From: Psilocybe azurescens
Lineage: Eukaryota; Basidiomycota; Agaricomycetes; Agaricales; Agrocybaceae
Length of the DNA stretch: 64,000 nucleotides
Assembly: GCA_023853785.1 (NCBI GenBank)
Contig: JAJIRX010000515.1
Coordinates: forward strand, 1 to 64,000
Reading direction: 5' to 3'
This document shows, piece by piece, positions 36,182-48,603 of the stretch. The notes beneath the pieces are model-generated. The model was not told the DNA's origin. It worked only from the letters and a program-made list of their open reading frames with translations, and did no database searches. The stretch's first letter is position 1, and every line of letters starts with the position of its first letter. A program made the translations under genes and the position numbers.

Positions 36182-39100
36182 TCAACTCTTGCTCGCCTTC
36201 AAATTCCGCAAATGCGGTATGACATCCGCAACATCCGTCACCTGCTCGTGCTCCCACACATCGCCGTCCTGATCGACCCCCTAAGCACCCTGCGCGCCAT
36301 GACGACCTGCGACGCATCGCCCTCCTGCGCCTTGCGCGAGCGCTCGCTCACCTTGCGCTCCCGCAGCGTCACCGTCAGTGGCGGGAGCGGGAGCAGCGGC
36401 TCTTGTCCATCGCCGCGGCGAACGACCCCTCGTCCGACGCCGCGGGCGCGGAGCTCGGCGGCGGCAGCGGGGCGGTGCCGGAGATGGAGACGGCGGGGGT
36501 CGCGATGCTCGCCGTGCGCTTCTTCAGCGTCTTTTGGTGTTGCTCCGCCCCGAGAGGCTGAAGCCAGAGAACGGCGTCGAGATGGACGACGAGGGTGGGC
36601 GCGAGGCGCTTATGGTCGTTGTGATGGTCGTCTCTACAACCCGCGGAGGCGGCTTGCCCTGCTCCTGCTCCTGCTCCAAGAGGATGAATTCCACATATTG
36701 CATCACCAACTGGCTGCTGCTGCTGCTGGTAGTCGTCGTCCATGTCCAACGACTCCCTGCGGCGACGGCGGAGATGCGAGGATGGGGGCGGCGGGACGAA
36801 CGGTGCGGGGGCTCCAGAGGGCTTGCTCGCCTCCCCACCGCCGACGGGACCCATATGTACGGCGTCTCCACACCCACGCCAACGTCGTCCACCACCTTAA
36901 CCGCCTTCGTCGTCGTTGTCACCACGCTGGTCATATACGGCACGCTCAAACTCCCGCTGCTGTTGTTGTTATTCAAGTTGAGCTGCTCCCCGCTCCCGCC
37001 GCCCTCCAGGCGCTTCTTCGACGCCACGCGCGCCCACCCCGCAGCCTTGGGCCATCGCGCGGCGGAGATGCTGTTGCTCCCTCCACCGCTGCCGCCCCCG
37101 CCGCCGATGTTATCTGATGTCGAGGAGCTCGTGGTGGTCTCCAGGGTGTTGCTCGTCCCGCGCCGCGAGAGCGACTGCAGGCTGATGTCCAGGACCTCCG
37201 ACTCGTCGACGTGCGTGGAGTAGAAGCTCGCTGTGCCTGTGCCCCCTCCTCCGCTTCCACTTCCACCACCACCACTTCCACTAGCACCCGCAGACCCAGG
37301 TAGCGGCCCCGACCCCCGCCAGCGCACTCGACACCGCCTCCGCGAGCCGGCGCGGCTGTCGCGAGCGCGACTTGCGCTCGGGCGACGACGCGCGCGTCGC
37401 AGGCGCCGACGCCCCGCCGAAATAAGAGCGCGTCGCCTTCCTGCCATCTTTCTCCTTGTCCTTTTTCTTCTTCGGGTTGCTGCTGACGCTGCCGCCGCCG
37501 TCCGGCGTCGTCATCCTCTGTTGCTGGTGCTGGTGGTGTTTGTGGTGTGGCCGCGGCAGGAGCAGCGGGGGCAGATCCTCCGGGCTCGGGTGCCGATACG
37601 GGATATGCGGCGGCGACGACATGCGCGAGCGCGGGCGGTAGCTATTCCTGTACGCCCTCAGCTGCTCCGTCTTCCGCCTCCTGCGCCGCCGCCTGCCGTT
37701 GCTGCTCAACGAGCTGCTCCGCGAGGACGAAGACGAGGAAGACGAGCTGTCGAAGTCGTCGTTGGAGTTGTTGGTGTCGCTGCTGAGGTTCCCGCGCGAG
37801 TCCGGGCGCGCGTAGCGGATCGGCGACGGGTCGCGCGAGAGCGGCATCGTGGACAGAGTCGTTGTCGTCCACGAACACCTCCACGGGCGACTCGGCGGTG
37901 ATGGGCGAGATCGGCGGGTGCAGCAGCGACTCGTTGTCCGTCAGGACGTCGATCGGATGCGAGTGCAGCGGGGAGTCGAGGAGGGAGTGTGTTTCGTGGA
38001 TGTGCGAGGATGGGTCGTCGTCTGCGGGTGTGGTTGCTGCGGTTGTGGTGATTGTTATCGGTGTGGTTTTGGAGGACGCGGTGTTTGGCGTAGGCGGATG
38101 TACGACCACAGGCTCATTGTGTGCGTGAGGACTCGGCAAGCTGCGCGCGCTCATCTGCGGCTGCGGGGCGTGGATGGTGGGCGACGACATAGGGGACGGC
38201 ACATGCCTCGTCCGGCTAGGCCTCACCGGACCGGCAACACTAGTGAAAACCTTGGAGGTGGATACACTGGAGGTCTGGATGTGCAGCGTCTTGATGCTAT
38301 TATTGAGCAGATCGCGATCCGCCCCCGGGGGCACCGACACCATCTTCTTCGGCAACGGCCGCGCGCCGCCGATCGTGGGCGACGGCAGCGTGCGCTGCAC
38401 GGCCGGCTGGCGCACCAAGGCGAACCACCCCGGTCGGCGGCGGCGACGATGATATTTTCGCAGCTGCAGCTGCTCGCGAGTTCGCAGAGTCCAACGAGCG
38501 ATCCCGGCGCGTGCGCGACGCCGACCGTGCACGCGGGAGCTGCTTGCCGCTGCTGATGGGCAGCGGCGGGCTGTTCGCCCTCTGTGCAGAGCTCCAGTCC
38601 GACGGCGGGACGCGCCCCCACGCGGTCGTGATGTTATCGGCGAAGGGAGATCGCGAGAGCGAGGTCGCGGTGTTGGGCTTGCTCCCGCTCCCGCTCCCGA
38701 TTGGGGCGGAGAAGCCTGTGATGGGGTTTGGGCTCGTCTTGGGGCGTTTTACTCGCGCTGGAGGGGGTCGTAGCGGGCTGAGAGAGAAGGTTTGGCAGCG
38801 GGGTTTGGGTTTGGGTTTGGGTTTGATGAGGAAGATGAGGATGAGGATGAGGATGAGGATGTCGTAGGGGGTATACGGGGTAACGGCCGGATAGGACTAG
38901 ACACATTACCATTAAAATCATTGGCAAGCAGCTTCTCTGCTGACGGAGCAGGACATGACGGCTCTGCGACAAGGGGCTGGTACCGCATGGACAGCGACGA
39001 CGTGTTGGGTTTGTGCGCACGATGCGGCGTCGGCTGTAAGATGATAACCTTCGATGTCGGAGGTACCGTGGTGGGTGATGTCGATGACGAAGATGCAATA

Positions 39101-39945
39101 GCGTTTGGATGCTTCGACGGTCCTGCAACAGCATTAGCGTGGTTCGACGGCCCCGCTGCAGCGTTAACGTGAACGTGGCGGGATGGACCAGCGACGGGCA
39201 CTCGCGACGGCCCTGCAACTGCGCCTGGCGCAAGTTTCGTCGAATCGGCGATATTTGCCGGGACAGATGGAAGCGGGCGAGAAGAAGCCTGATTTGATGA
39301 CGAGGAAGCCCCTTCCGCTCCCTTCGCGCCGCTGCCCCACTCCTGCACGACGACGGACGGCGGGGGTGGCTTCGAGTGCGCATGCACAGGAGGCGGCGGC
39401 GAGCGATTCCACGCCCCTCCAATCTCCAACCGCGCGAGATTCGGACCTAAACGCACTGGCGAGGGTGTGATTTTGCGCGGCAGTGGCGGGAGCTGCGCAC
39501 GCTTGGGCACGGGGGCCCTCAAAGGCGGTGGCGGGTCGAGGGGTATATTCATAGGATGCAACTGCAGCTCCAGCTCGTACTCTTCCTGCGAGAGCGGTTC
39601 AAACGAGGTTGAAGAGAAGGACAAAGACGGGGTCGTGGGCGGAGTGGTATTAGTGTTGCTAATGATAGGTGATTGTGTCGATAATTCTCCTTCGGTATCG
39701 GATTTACTCGACGTAGCGTGGTTCTTGGTGTCCGGTTTCTTGTTCGGGCTGTTATTACTGCTGTTGTTGGAGCCGAAGAGACCACGGAGGCGAGGACTGT
39801 TCATAAGTATGGCCTTTGCATGCCCATCCTGAGGACTGTCGCCCGAGAGTATCTCATTTGAGGTGGTGGATTGGCGCGACGGTTCAGGAAAGCCCGAGAC
39901 CGACAAAGCCATCTGATACGAGCTAGCACTACCACTGCTCGACAC
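36182..39945 (-). CDS. large Pro/Ser-rich low-complexity protein, possible N-terminal membrane anchor
   Basis: About 1,200 codons on the minus strand, GC-rich. The N-terminal third is Pro/Ser/Asn-rich (SSPIRPLPRIPP; repeated AGPS-H motifs; poly-Ser; Asn-Pro repeats). The middle has MVSVPPGADRD, a basic Ser/Arg region and poly-Ser. The C-terminal third has FYSTHVDESEVLDISLQSLS, Asn runs, a Gly-rich linker and ends DVWEHEQVTDVADVIPHLRN, stop at 36182-36184. Joining the parts needs frame changes, at least in the C-run 36277-36281, the C-run 37313-37317 and near 37850. Upstream of 39945, an exon about 39980-40040 could encode a helix (FLNVAIILITAFCVAGH) spliced to the body, so the true start is uncertain. 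No catalytic domain; probably disordered and cytosolic behind a membrane anchor. Confidence 0.65.
38801..38860. repeat. two adjacent hexanucleotide microsatellites inside the coding region
   Basis: (GGGTTT)n at 38801-38824 encodes alternating Asn-Pro on the minus strand, directly followed by (GATGAG)n at 38825-38860 encoding poly-Ser. Both are multiples of three and keep the frame. Confidence 0.85.
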
Positions 39946-42900
39946 GGCTCCTAAAGCCCCAGGTCAGCCACGAACTGCAGTCTTCGCAATGAGTGCACAT
40001 ACCTGTGACCAGCAACACAGAAAGCTGTTATTAGGATGATAGCAACATTCAAGAATGTGGACCTATTCCTAAAGACACGCGGGGGAAAAAGAAGCAGCAG
40101 GCAGCCAATTAGTCACAGGTGGTTCTTTCTTAACAACAGAACAGTACCATATATCACTTGTCTTCATTCACCAGCATATTTCATAATCCCCATCTGGCTA
40201 TCTTTCTTTGATCTTTCTCTCGGATTTTATTTCTAATGCGGACCCATCAGATCGTGCCATATCCGGTCAACATTCTCCTAATCCTCCATGACCATACTTT
40301 AAATGCCTCCCAAATCCATTAATTCTTCCTTGACCACTCTGTAGTCATCTATAAACTAACATGCACGGGAAGGAACAAGGTATTCACAGACAAGGGAGAA
40401 ACGGGCAAAGAAGTCCAATGGTGAAACACTGTGACTTACTCCAGGGGTTTGTCTCGTGCCTATAACCTCACGACATCGGCGCGAAAAGGAAGACCTCGAT
40501 GCCCAGCTCTTAGCTCTGCCGCTGCCGCTACCGCTACCCACATACCTTACTCCAGACACGCCGGAATCCTTCTCATGCATAACAGTCAGAGCACGAATCG
40601 AATAGAACCCACCCTTGCTCGCCGTTTGGACTCGGACTCCGAATATTACTGATCTTATGGAGAAGCACCTCGTGAAGATCCGCGTCAAAGCTCCAAATTC
40701 GAACTGTGTGTTGCCCTTGCGAAGAAGGCGTACATACACTATGGAGCACGATAGAGCACTATCCGGCTGCGGCATCATTACCCAGTGCAGTCCAGAACCC
40801 CTGTGCTGTCAACTAAAGTAATTAAATCATCAATCTCAGGCTATCGCTATGGTCGTTATCATCATCATCGATATCACGTATGTACAATCACCGCGAACAA
40901 GTTCGACTTGTACTGCCCTCTCTGGTTGGGATGTTTGGATCACAGGCATGAGGGCCAGGCAAACGAGTCAGCGATCGAGACGCCGGCCATTGTCAGGCTT
41001 TAAAGCCTCAATATTCAATACCTCACGGCGACTCGCAAGGGCCTGGCTAATAGCTACATAGTGCCGCAAGCCTTGGGCGAATGTCTTGATTTTTGAGGGT
41101 TTAAATTACTGATGAGTACCAAACTGTCTCCGATACGGCTCCGCATACCTCAATCGCCGGAGGGCACACGAGCATCGAGCACAAGTCGACTGATCAAGCA
41201 CAAGGAAGGCAACGCAAGGATGCTGGGATCCCAAAATAATAAATCTTCCCGCTACAACTGGTCAGAGCCTGGAAGCAGTAGATGATCATGTTGGCCATGG
41301 TCAATAACACAGCATGCATGGTATGTCTCCCTAGCGCCCGTATGTATGTCCTTCGATTATTGATAAATAATCTATAGCCGCGGTACTAGGCAGGCCCCAT
41401 TAATATAATTAAAATCAACAAATGGAAGCATCCCAACCAATCAACCATCCATCGACTTCGAATTGATTATTTCAATAGCTGCGCCTATAGAGCTCTGATG
41501 CCTTTGATTCCATGCCTTCCTTGCCAGTGAATGCTCATCATTAAAACCCCACTAACCACACAGCACGAACGATGGAGAAGCGAAGATGTCCAAACCCCGT
41601 TCTACTCTAAGTAACGCAACAGGCGATATCAGGATCGATGGAGCTTCCACCATTTCTGAGGGTTGGATCCGAGCCAGCCCCCGAGTCGATGCGAGAATAA
41701 CAAATGGTACATATGCATGTGTGGCTTGATGCTCTGATTTACAGACAAGTTTGAAGTGTATATAAGAAGCCTACTCAAACAGAATGACGACTAAACTATC
41801 AGGAGGAGGATCATCTATTGCGTCGTCCATGCATCCATGCCGCCGTGATCACGAATTCATGTTTCTGAGTGACAGAACATATGTGCGCCCGTCCACACCC
41901 AGCCCTATCCATTCCAGCCGACCTTAAGCCGCGCCGTCTGAATCTGAAGCCTATGTATGCATACTACTATATTTTCATTATTCATACCAAAGCCTTTTGA
42001 CTACTCTAAATCGGAAGAGCATTAACCCATGGTATAACTTCATACGCGTCGGTATCCCTGGATTACTTGATGTAGGGAAGTAAGTCCAGATGAAGTCAAG
42101 TTACCTTTGGGCTTATGTTATAAATTCGCTCATTGGTCATCATCAGCAATCCCACAATTTACTTTTTTTCCCTTTTCAGCTTCGGAAAGCGGAAAGTCGA
42201 AAAAGGAAAAAGTTGATTACTTATCAGCAAGAGTTTCAAGATGTAACAGCCAGAGCTACTAGTATAAAGTAACTACTGCCACCTGTGACTACAAGGTATT
42301 TGTTTTTATGGAATTTTGCAGCTTTTTAGTAGATTTTTCCTGACCTGCGGTTTCTGAAGAGTACTGTAGCCCGCTTTTTGCGACCGGACACCTAGGTTTT
42401 TGGCTTGTCGATTTCTCCCTTTTAGACACTTTTTCACTTGAAATGCTTTTGTGAAACTCCTGATGTGGAGTCGTACAGTGGTATGTAGTATGTACCATGT
42501 GCAAAGCATCCATGGATCATGATGTTGTGAGTGAGTGAAAGATTCTGATCGCCGTTCACTGATTTTTGTCGACTCCAATTCCCGACCTCTCGGAAATTAC
42601 ATGCTCACAGAATATCGAGCTCGTGCTCACGCAACACAGCTGAATCGTATCTGCCATCCGCCATCCGCATCTGCACCCGCATGCGCATTCTAAAATTTGG
42701 ATGCTCAGCAGTTTATCCGACAATTCAGAAATTAAATTGCTAGTGCATGAGTAACTGAATTGGCGACAACCTGACGGCTGGAAGCTGTTGATTGCTCAGG
42801 TTGCAAAAGGATTCTACTTACAATCCACATCTTTGATATAATTGATCAACCTCACTTGACCATATCAATGCTCTTGTCTTCTCGACTTACGGAGAAAGCG

Positions 42901-44760
42901 AGGATGGATCATGGATGTATTTAAGGGAGTGTAGTGAAGTAACACACTTAAGATACTGCCGTCGGCGTCTTGGGTTAATTATAAGTAATGAGAATGTTAG
43001 TAGCTGACTGACGTGCACAGCAACGGGGAATCGGTGATGGGATGATGGATAATCACTCGCACGCTGCCAGTGGGCATCATCATCATCAGCCTGAGCTGCG
43101 AATTCGTCAACCTGGGCCTACCCATGCAGCACTGGCTCGGAAGGGATTGTCTTCCGGTCTTCTGCGCGGTGTGGTATTAGAATAGAATAGCAAAGGCCCT
43201 CCGAGATACGCTCTAAGTCCGTTCTGGACTCCAGCATACGTATATATCACTGACAGTAAGTGAGTTATGTGGAGTGCCTGTAATCTGTTTTGATTATCTC
43301 CAGAATATCTATGACCGTGTGTCACTGATTAATCAGATCTTTTGTCTATTTAGCGCCTAGGAACGAGTTGAGCGACTGAGCAAGGTCAAAATACTTGATC
43401 ATGATCATGACTTGTACAAATTCATCACCATGATCAAGGATTTTCCGCTGTCATTTCAGAATCGGTGTCAATCGATGGCATCATGGCATGGGACATTGAA
43501 AAACCTCCAGTACATATTATAAGCATTAGTGAGATAGTCAGCCTGAGCCGCCTTGCCTAAGCATTCCACGACTAGGAAGAGATGTTTCAAGTTGACGTTG
43601 CCTACATATGTCACATACATTCAGAATGCTCCAGTCAGCAGCTGTACTCTGACGTTAGTCACCCAGTACATAGACATAGGTCTGACATCCATACGAGTGC
43701 ATGTGCCCTCCCTCTTAAGCCTGGGCCTGGAGTCTAAATCTGAGGCTTGACAATGAGTAGCGACATGAGTGAGAGCGCTCGGGCATGACAGACTAAGACA
43801 GGTGTTTGTACACACCGACCTTAAAACAAGGCACTTGTCTCGATAATCGCGTATGTAGATCAGTTATGTAGACCAGTTCTGACCGATATTCTGACATCCC
43901 GAGAAAGAAGGAGTTCGGGTGTCACTGAAATTTTTGTGCAAAGTTAATTTCAGAGTGCAGATACCTCGTTTGGGCTCTGTCCTAAGTCTTGGTACTCCGG
44001 GTTCACCGCCGCCAGATTCATTTTCACGCATTCCGAATAGGCGCTGTCTAATATAAACCGGCGCCGGAGAACTGTCCGACAGACTCTATTTTTGGTGACA
44101 AAAGATTTTCACTGGATGCTTTTTATCTATCAAGGTGCCACCATCATGCCTCAGTTGAGTGAAGATAGCACCTCTACGATGACTATTACATTCTGTGTGA
44201 TCTTCGGCGCTTATGGGGATTTGAAATACTCGATGGTGGTAATTCGGATCAACAGAGTTGGAAGCTCGTGTCAATCATCAGTACACCAAATTCAGAATAC
44301 AGGAATGGCCCTAAGAACTATCGAACTATACTTCCCTTTCGATTTATATATATACGAGGGTGTGAGGTGTAAATGAATTACTCGCGTGTCCGATTGAGTT
44401 TGTCTTCATCTTGGAGACTCCTATAGACCTCGCCGCCAACGCGTCGAAGTCATTTTTGCGGTCAGATGATGGCGTGAGAGAATTACATGACATGACTTAG
44501 CCACTGGTGACTGGCAACATCCAGCAATCTTCCGTTGTCCATCTGTTGTCCATCTGCATTGCATCTGCACTTAATCTGTACACATTTTCTTCAAACACTC
44601 AGTACTTAACCACCTACATGGGCCATCTCTATTGCTCCATCTACAGTGCTTTCAACTCCTTCTGTAGGGCGCTTCTTCCCCACACAACGTTTTTGCGGTG
44701 ACTAGAAACACCCCGAACAACCCACTGGGATCGAGGACACCGCAGAACCTCTTGCTACTC
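39946..44760. other. gene-poor region, 4.8 kb
   Basis: The first 300 bp probably hold upstream exons and promoter of the 36182-39945 gene. A 140-codon minus-strand frame (40356-40778) is the longest in the rest but shows no family motif. Palindromic TGATCATGATCATGA occurs near 43397. Beyond that I see no gene, RNA or transposon. Confidence 0.4.
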
Positions 44761-45215
44761 TGAAATTCCTCCCAGTTGAAATAATTCTTCATATATTCTC
44801 GATTATGGAACTAAAGCCTTACATTATATCTCATGGCGTTTTGCAGGGCCTTCTACCTCAAGCTGCACCTTACTCGACGCCGTCTGTTTGTTCTCCACAA
44901 TAGGATGATTAATCCTCCCATTATCAAAATTATCACACATGGTCCCTGGACAACCTCCAGCCATTCGACAAGCATGCCTACATGACTTGCAACTTGCTCA
45001 ATACCCCGTGATTTCCGAGGCGTTTCGTATGTGGATGGTTGGGGTATAAGAACAACCCCACAGCTATTTGCAGTGTTGTACAAAAACAAGACCCCTCACG
45101 GCAGATCCATACCTCCACGCCTGATTCGGAGATGCAGTACTAGTACTACCACACCACGGATTGGCTCGTACTTGCTGAAGACGAGCCGGCATGTTATTTC
45201 GATAACGAGATTTTA
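44761..45215 (+). pseudogene. F-box protein pseudogene, array copy A
   Basis: LKFLPVEIILHIFSIMELKP (44761-44820) is a typical F-box of a large Agaricomycete family, followed in another frame by LHLTRRRLFVLHNRMINPP and then a stop. The family middle (LEWPAR block) is missing, and the later parts (around QLFAVLYKNK, 45060-45085) are in other frames. It is the only one of the three copies that retains the F-box itself. Broken by several indels and an internal deletion. Confidence 0.75.
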
Positions 45216-45413
45216 AACCTCTATCTGTTGTTTTAGTCTGGGAAACTCAGAATAAGCGACTGGCATTGTGGAGGTTATAGTTCCGAATTCATCTGCGACT
45301 TCTAGTGTGCGGCTAACTTGCGATTGTTTTCCGCCAAGTGCGTTGGAGCTGTCATGCTAGTAATTTCCGAATGCCCATTGAGCGGCAGGTTCTTTCAGCG
45401 GGTAAACCGTAAG

Positions 45414-45420
45414 TATAAAA
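45414..45420 (+). promoter_or_regulatory. TATA box of secreted-protein copy A
   Basis: TATAAAA, 88 bp before the ATG, kept at the same place in all three array copies. Confidence 0.65.
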
Positions 45421-45507
45421 GTGCCTCGCTTGAACACCCACTCTATCCGTCCGTACTTTAAACAAGTATCTGGAACGCTTGAGCTATCAATTCTAATCAC
45501 TCTTACA

Positions 45508-46018
45508 ATGTTCAATCGCGCTATGACTACTTTCACCGTCCTTGCAGCGGTATGCGCAGCGGCATGCATACCCGTCAGCGACTCTGAAGTAGTAGCAAGA
45601 GGGGCTGTGCGTACTCAGTCATCTATTGTCCCGGCGACTATCGTTCTTATTTGCCTTTAGGAAGTTGCTCCGACCGTCTCACTATGCACTGGGCAGCAGA
45701 ACTGCTTCACCATCCCCTTCGTCAGTTATTCATGCGTGAGCTTCACCGGTGGGCTTTCGTTCCTCGCTTCGGAAGTGTCCTCCGCCACCATTCCGGGCGG
45801 GTTTGTCTGCACTTTCGCTGCGTAAGCATCTGTGCAGTGTACTTAAATTCGGAATCGCATTTTTTTACAACAATATCTTTAGGAATACCAAATGCGAGCC
45901 TCAAGGAGAGTATGTTGTCCTGCCGGGCGGTAAATGGAACTTTTCCGAAGTACCTGGACCGAACGGAAATTTCAACTTCAATAAACGAGCGGAGTCGTTT
46001 ATATGCAGTCCAATTTAA
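45508..46018 (+). CDS. small secreted cysteine-containing protein, array copy A
   Basis: Three exons (45508-45606, 45661-45821, 45883-46018) give 131 residues, a complete frame with no lesion. A signal peptide (MFNRAMTTFTVLAAVCAAAC) is followed by a pro-like stretch ending VVARGA. The mature part has Cys in LCTGQQNCFTIP, SCVSFTGGLSFLASEV, GGFVCTF, KCEPQGEY and FICSPI. Spacing and the GGL-x-F/L...GGFVC pattern recall small secreted proteins of Agaricomycetes with a possible beta/gamma-crystallin-like fold; that fold is inference. An effector or cell-wall role is possible; I see no evidence for either. Introns are at identical places in all three copies. Confidence 0.85.
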
Positions 46019-46250
46019 AGCTAGGGAAAGATCATGCTGGGACTGGTTTTGTTAATCAGGACACATAATATAGAGTCATTGTCTGTTCGTAGTAGCGTTG
46101 CATATTTTACTACTACATAGTATCTAGCGAACACGATAGTCAGATATTTAGGATTTTTGCACGCTGAAACCTGGCCTTCCTTAGCCTCTCCTAGACATAC
46201 ATCGATATCATGTGATGTGCATACGATCACGATAATATGAACAAGCTTGC

Positions 46251-46830
46251 ATCCTACTCGACGCCGTCTGCTTGTTCTCCACTATAGGATCGTTAACCCT
46301 CCCCATTTTCAAAATTCTCACACAAGATCCCTGGACAATCTCCAGCCATTCAACAGGCAGGCCTACATCGACTCGCTACTTGCTCAATATCCACATATGT
46401 TGATTCTTGAGTGGCCTGCACGACTTTTCCTAGCATGCTTCTGGCTCGGGATTCCGTTCGGAAATAGTTTAAGACGCGATTGTCGATGAGTATATGGTGT
46501 TAACTGGCTTGGGTATGAGAACAACTCCCACAACTATTTGCAGTGTTGTGCAAAAACAAGGTCCCTCACGTCAAACCTATACCTGCACTCCTAATTTGGA
46601 GATGCAGTAGTACCTCGGATTGGTTCGTATTTGCTGAAGACGAGCCAGACCTCTTCAGTTGTGTATATGCCACCGATACCGTGGAGTGCGAAGCACCAGT
46701 TGCCACTCCCTATGGACGACGAGCCCGCAATCTTGGTACCGAGTCGGACTCGGACTCGGACAACGATTATGAGAGCGGCTATAACATCCTGCAAGCGGAT
46801 TGGGTCATAGACTGTACAGTGATTGTTTAA
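46251..46830 (+). pseudogene. F-box protein pseudogene, array copy B
   Basis: Begins HPTRRRLLVLHYRIVNPPHF with no F-box upstream; continues through LEWPARLFLACFWLGIPFGN, a TGA at about 46488, then KNKVPHVKPIPALLIWRCSS, DWFVFAEDEPDLFSCVY and an acidic ESDSDSDNDYESGYN tail. These blocks follow the order of an Agaricomycete F-box family C-terminus. Loss of the F-box plus at least one frame break marks it as a remnant. Confidence 0.75.
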
Positions 46831-46858
46831 ATGTTCTTACTCTGGCTTCGCCTAGCAG

Positions 46859-47467
46859 TAGGGCTGGGTTATTTTTTCCGGTGTTAATAACGTTGTTATA
46901 TAACAGCGTTATTAACATGTTATTAACATTACTAACACAGAGGGTCAGGAAATGCTCGTTATATTTTGTTAGAAACTCTTGGCACAACTAGAGATTATTG
47001 AGTTATTGTGAATCTGTTCAGCCCTGAAATCTAAAATTTCTTCACTTTGAGCCCTTATTTGAATTCCATGAACTCATAGCTACTAAGCTCTCTCAAGGAG
47101 ATTGGAAGGATCTCCTTGACCAGCCTTGACCTCGTTGAAATTTTTAGCGAACTCTGGAGACGAGATCTCTCTTTGATGCTAAACCGGCGTCATTAATCAT
47201 GAATGTTATGTTGGCTCACAAGGCCCTCAAAGTCCAGGCCCGAGAAGCAACCGAAATCAGCAAAGGTGGTAAAGCCTGGAGTGTGGGGTGTGGAAGGCTT
47301 TTTCTGAAGGCAAGGACATAGACATAGGAGGGTTTTAACACGTTATTTACCTGCATTCGATGTTAATAATGCATGGATTGTCCATGCATTTTGTTATCTA
47401 ATCTACAGCTTACATAACAAAAATAACCGTTAATAACACACCGGCCTGGGAATATAACCCAGCCCTA
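46859..47467. mobile_element. 609-bp non-autonomous hAT-like transposon (MITE)
   Basis: The ends are exact inverted repeats of at least 14 bp, TAGGGCTGGGTTAT, extended imperfectly by CCGGTGT and TTAATAACG-like sequence. The element is flanked by an 8-bp direct duplication CCTAGCAG (46851-46858 and 47468-47475). Array copy C has the same flank without the element (CCTAGCAG followed by TATGTACT, 49194-49209), which is the empty site. Eight-base duplications and TAGGG ends are typical of hAT. No transposase frame; GTTATTAAC-type motifs repeat near the left end. Confidence 0.93.
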
Positions 47468-47769
47468 CCTAGCAGTATGTACTAGCCAGGAACACAAGAG
47501 GACAGCGGGTTCTCAGTGAGGCTTTCCATGACATGTGTATATTATTAGCATGTTATTTCGACAACGAGATTTTGAACCTCTATTGTTTTAGTTTGGGAAA
47601 CTCAGAATAAGCGACTGGCATTGTGGAGGTTTATAGTTCCGAATTCATCTGCGACTTCTAGTGTGCGGCTAACTTGCGATTGTTTTCCGCCAAGTGCGTT
47701 GGAGCTGTCACGCTAGTAATTTGCGAGGGCCCATTGAGCGGCAGGTTCTTTCAGCTGGTAAACCGTAGG

Positions 47770-47776
47770 TATAAAG
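47770..47776 (+). promoter_or_regulatory. TATA box of secreted-protein copy B
   Basis: TATAAAG, same context and distance as in copies A and C. Confidence 0.65.
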
Positions 47777-47863
47777 GTGCCTCGCTTGAACACCAACTTT
47801 ACCCGTCCGTACTTTAAACAAGTATCTGGAACGCTCGAGCTATCAATTCCAATCATTCTTACA

Positions 47864-48373
47864 ATGTTCAATCGCGCTCTGACCACTTTCGCCGTCCTCG
47901 CAGCGGCATGCGCAGCGGCATCCATGCCCGTCAGTGACTCTGGAGCAGTAGCAAGAGGGGCTGTGCGTACTCAGTTATCTATTGTCCTGGCGACTATCGT
48001 TCTTATTTGCCTTTAGGAAGTTCCTGCGACCGTCTCAGTATGCACTGCGCAGGGCTGCGTCACCATCCCCGTGGTCAACGATTCATGCGTGAGCTTCACC
48101 GGCGGGCTTTCGTTCCTCGCTTCGCAAGTGATCTCCGCGGTCATTCCGGGCGGGTTTGTCTGCACTTTCGTTGCGTAAGCATCTGTGCAGTGTACTTGAA
48201 TTCGGAATCGCATTTTTTACAACAATATCTTTAGGAATACCAAATGCGAGTCTCAAGGAGAGTATGCTGTCCTGACCGCCGGTAGATGGAACTTTTCCAG
48301 CGTGCCTGGACCGAGCAGACATTCTATCAACTTCAACAAACGAGCGGAGTCGTTTTTATGCAATTCAGTTTAA
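47864..48373 (+). CDS. small secreted cysteine-containing protein, array copy B
   Basis: Exons 47864-47962, 48017-48174 and 48235-48373, 131 residues, intact. Signal peptide MFNRALTTFAVLAAACAAAS. The mature part keeps VCTAQGCVTIP, SCVSFTGGLSFLASQVISA, GGFVCTF, KCESQGEY and FLCNSV. It differs from copy A mainly in the first Cys loop (one residue shorter) and in the region before the last Cys (GRWNFSSVPGPSRHSINFNK, one residue longer). Intact frames in all three copies, beside wrecked F-box genes, suggest selection on the secreted protein. Confidence 0.85.
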
Positions 48374-48603
48374 AGCTAGGGAAAGATCATGCTGGGACTA
48401 GTTTTGTTAATCAGGACACATAATATAGAGTCAATGTCCGTTCGTAGCGTTGTATATTCCACTACTATATAGCTCTGGCAATGCACGATAGTTAGATATT
48501 TAGTATTTCTTACACGCTGAAACCTGGCCTTGCTTAGTATCTCGTAGATATACATCGATATCATGTGATGTGCATACGATCACGATAATATGAACAAGCT
48601 TGC

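Noticed and set aside
36378..38556. Long plus-strand frames in the GC-rich region (Arg/Ala-rich)
   Set aside because: Antisense shadows of the minus-strand Pro/Ser-rich gene; composition is typical of reversed GC-rich codons.
38801..38824. Internal telomeric repeat
   Set aside because: The unit is GGGTTT, not TTAGGG, and it encodes Asn-Pro in frame inside a coding region.
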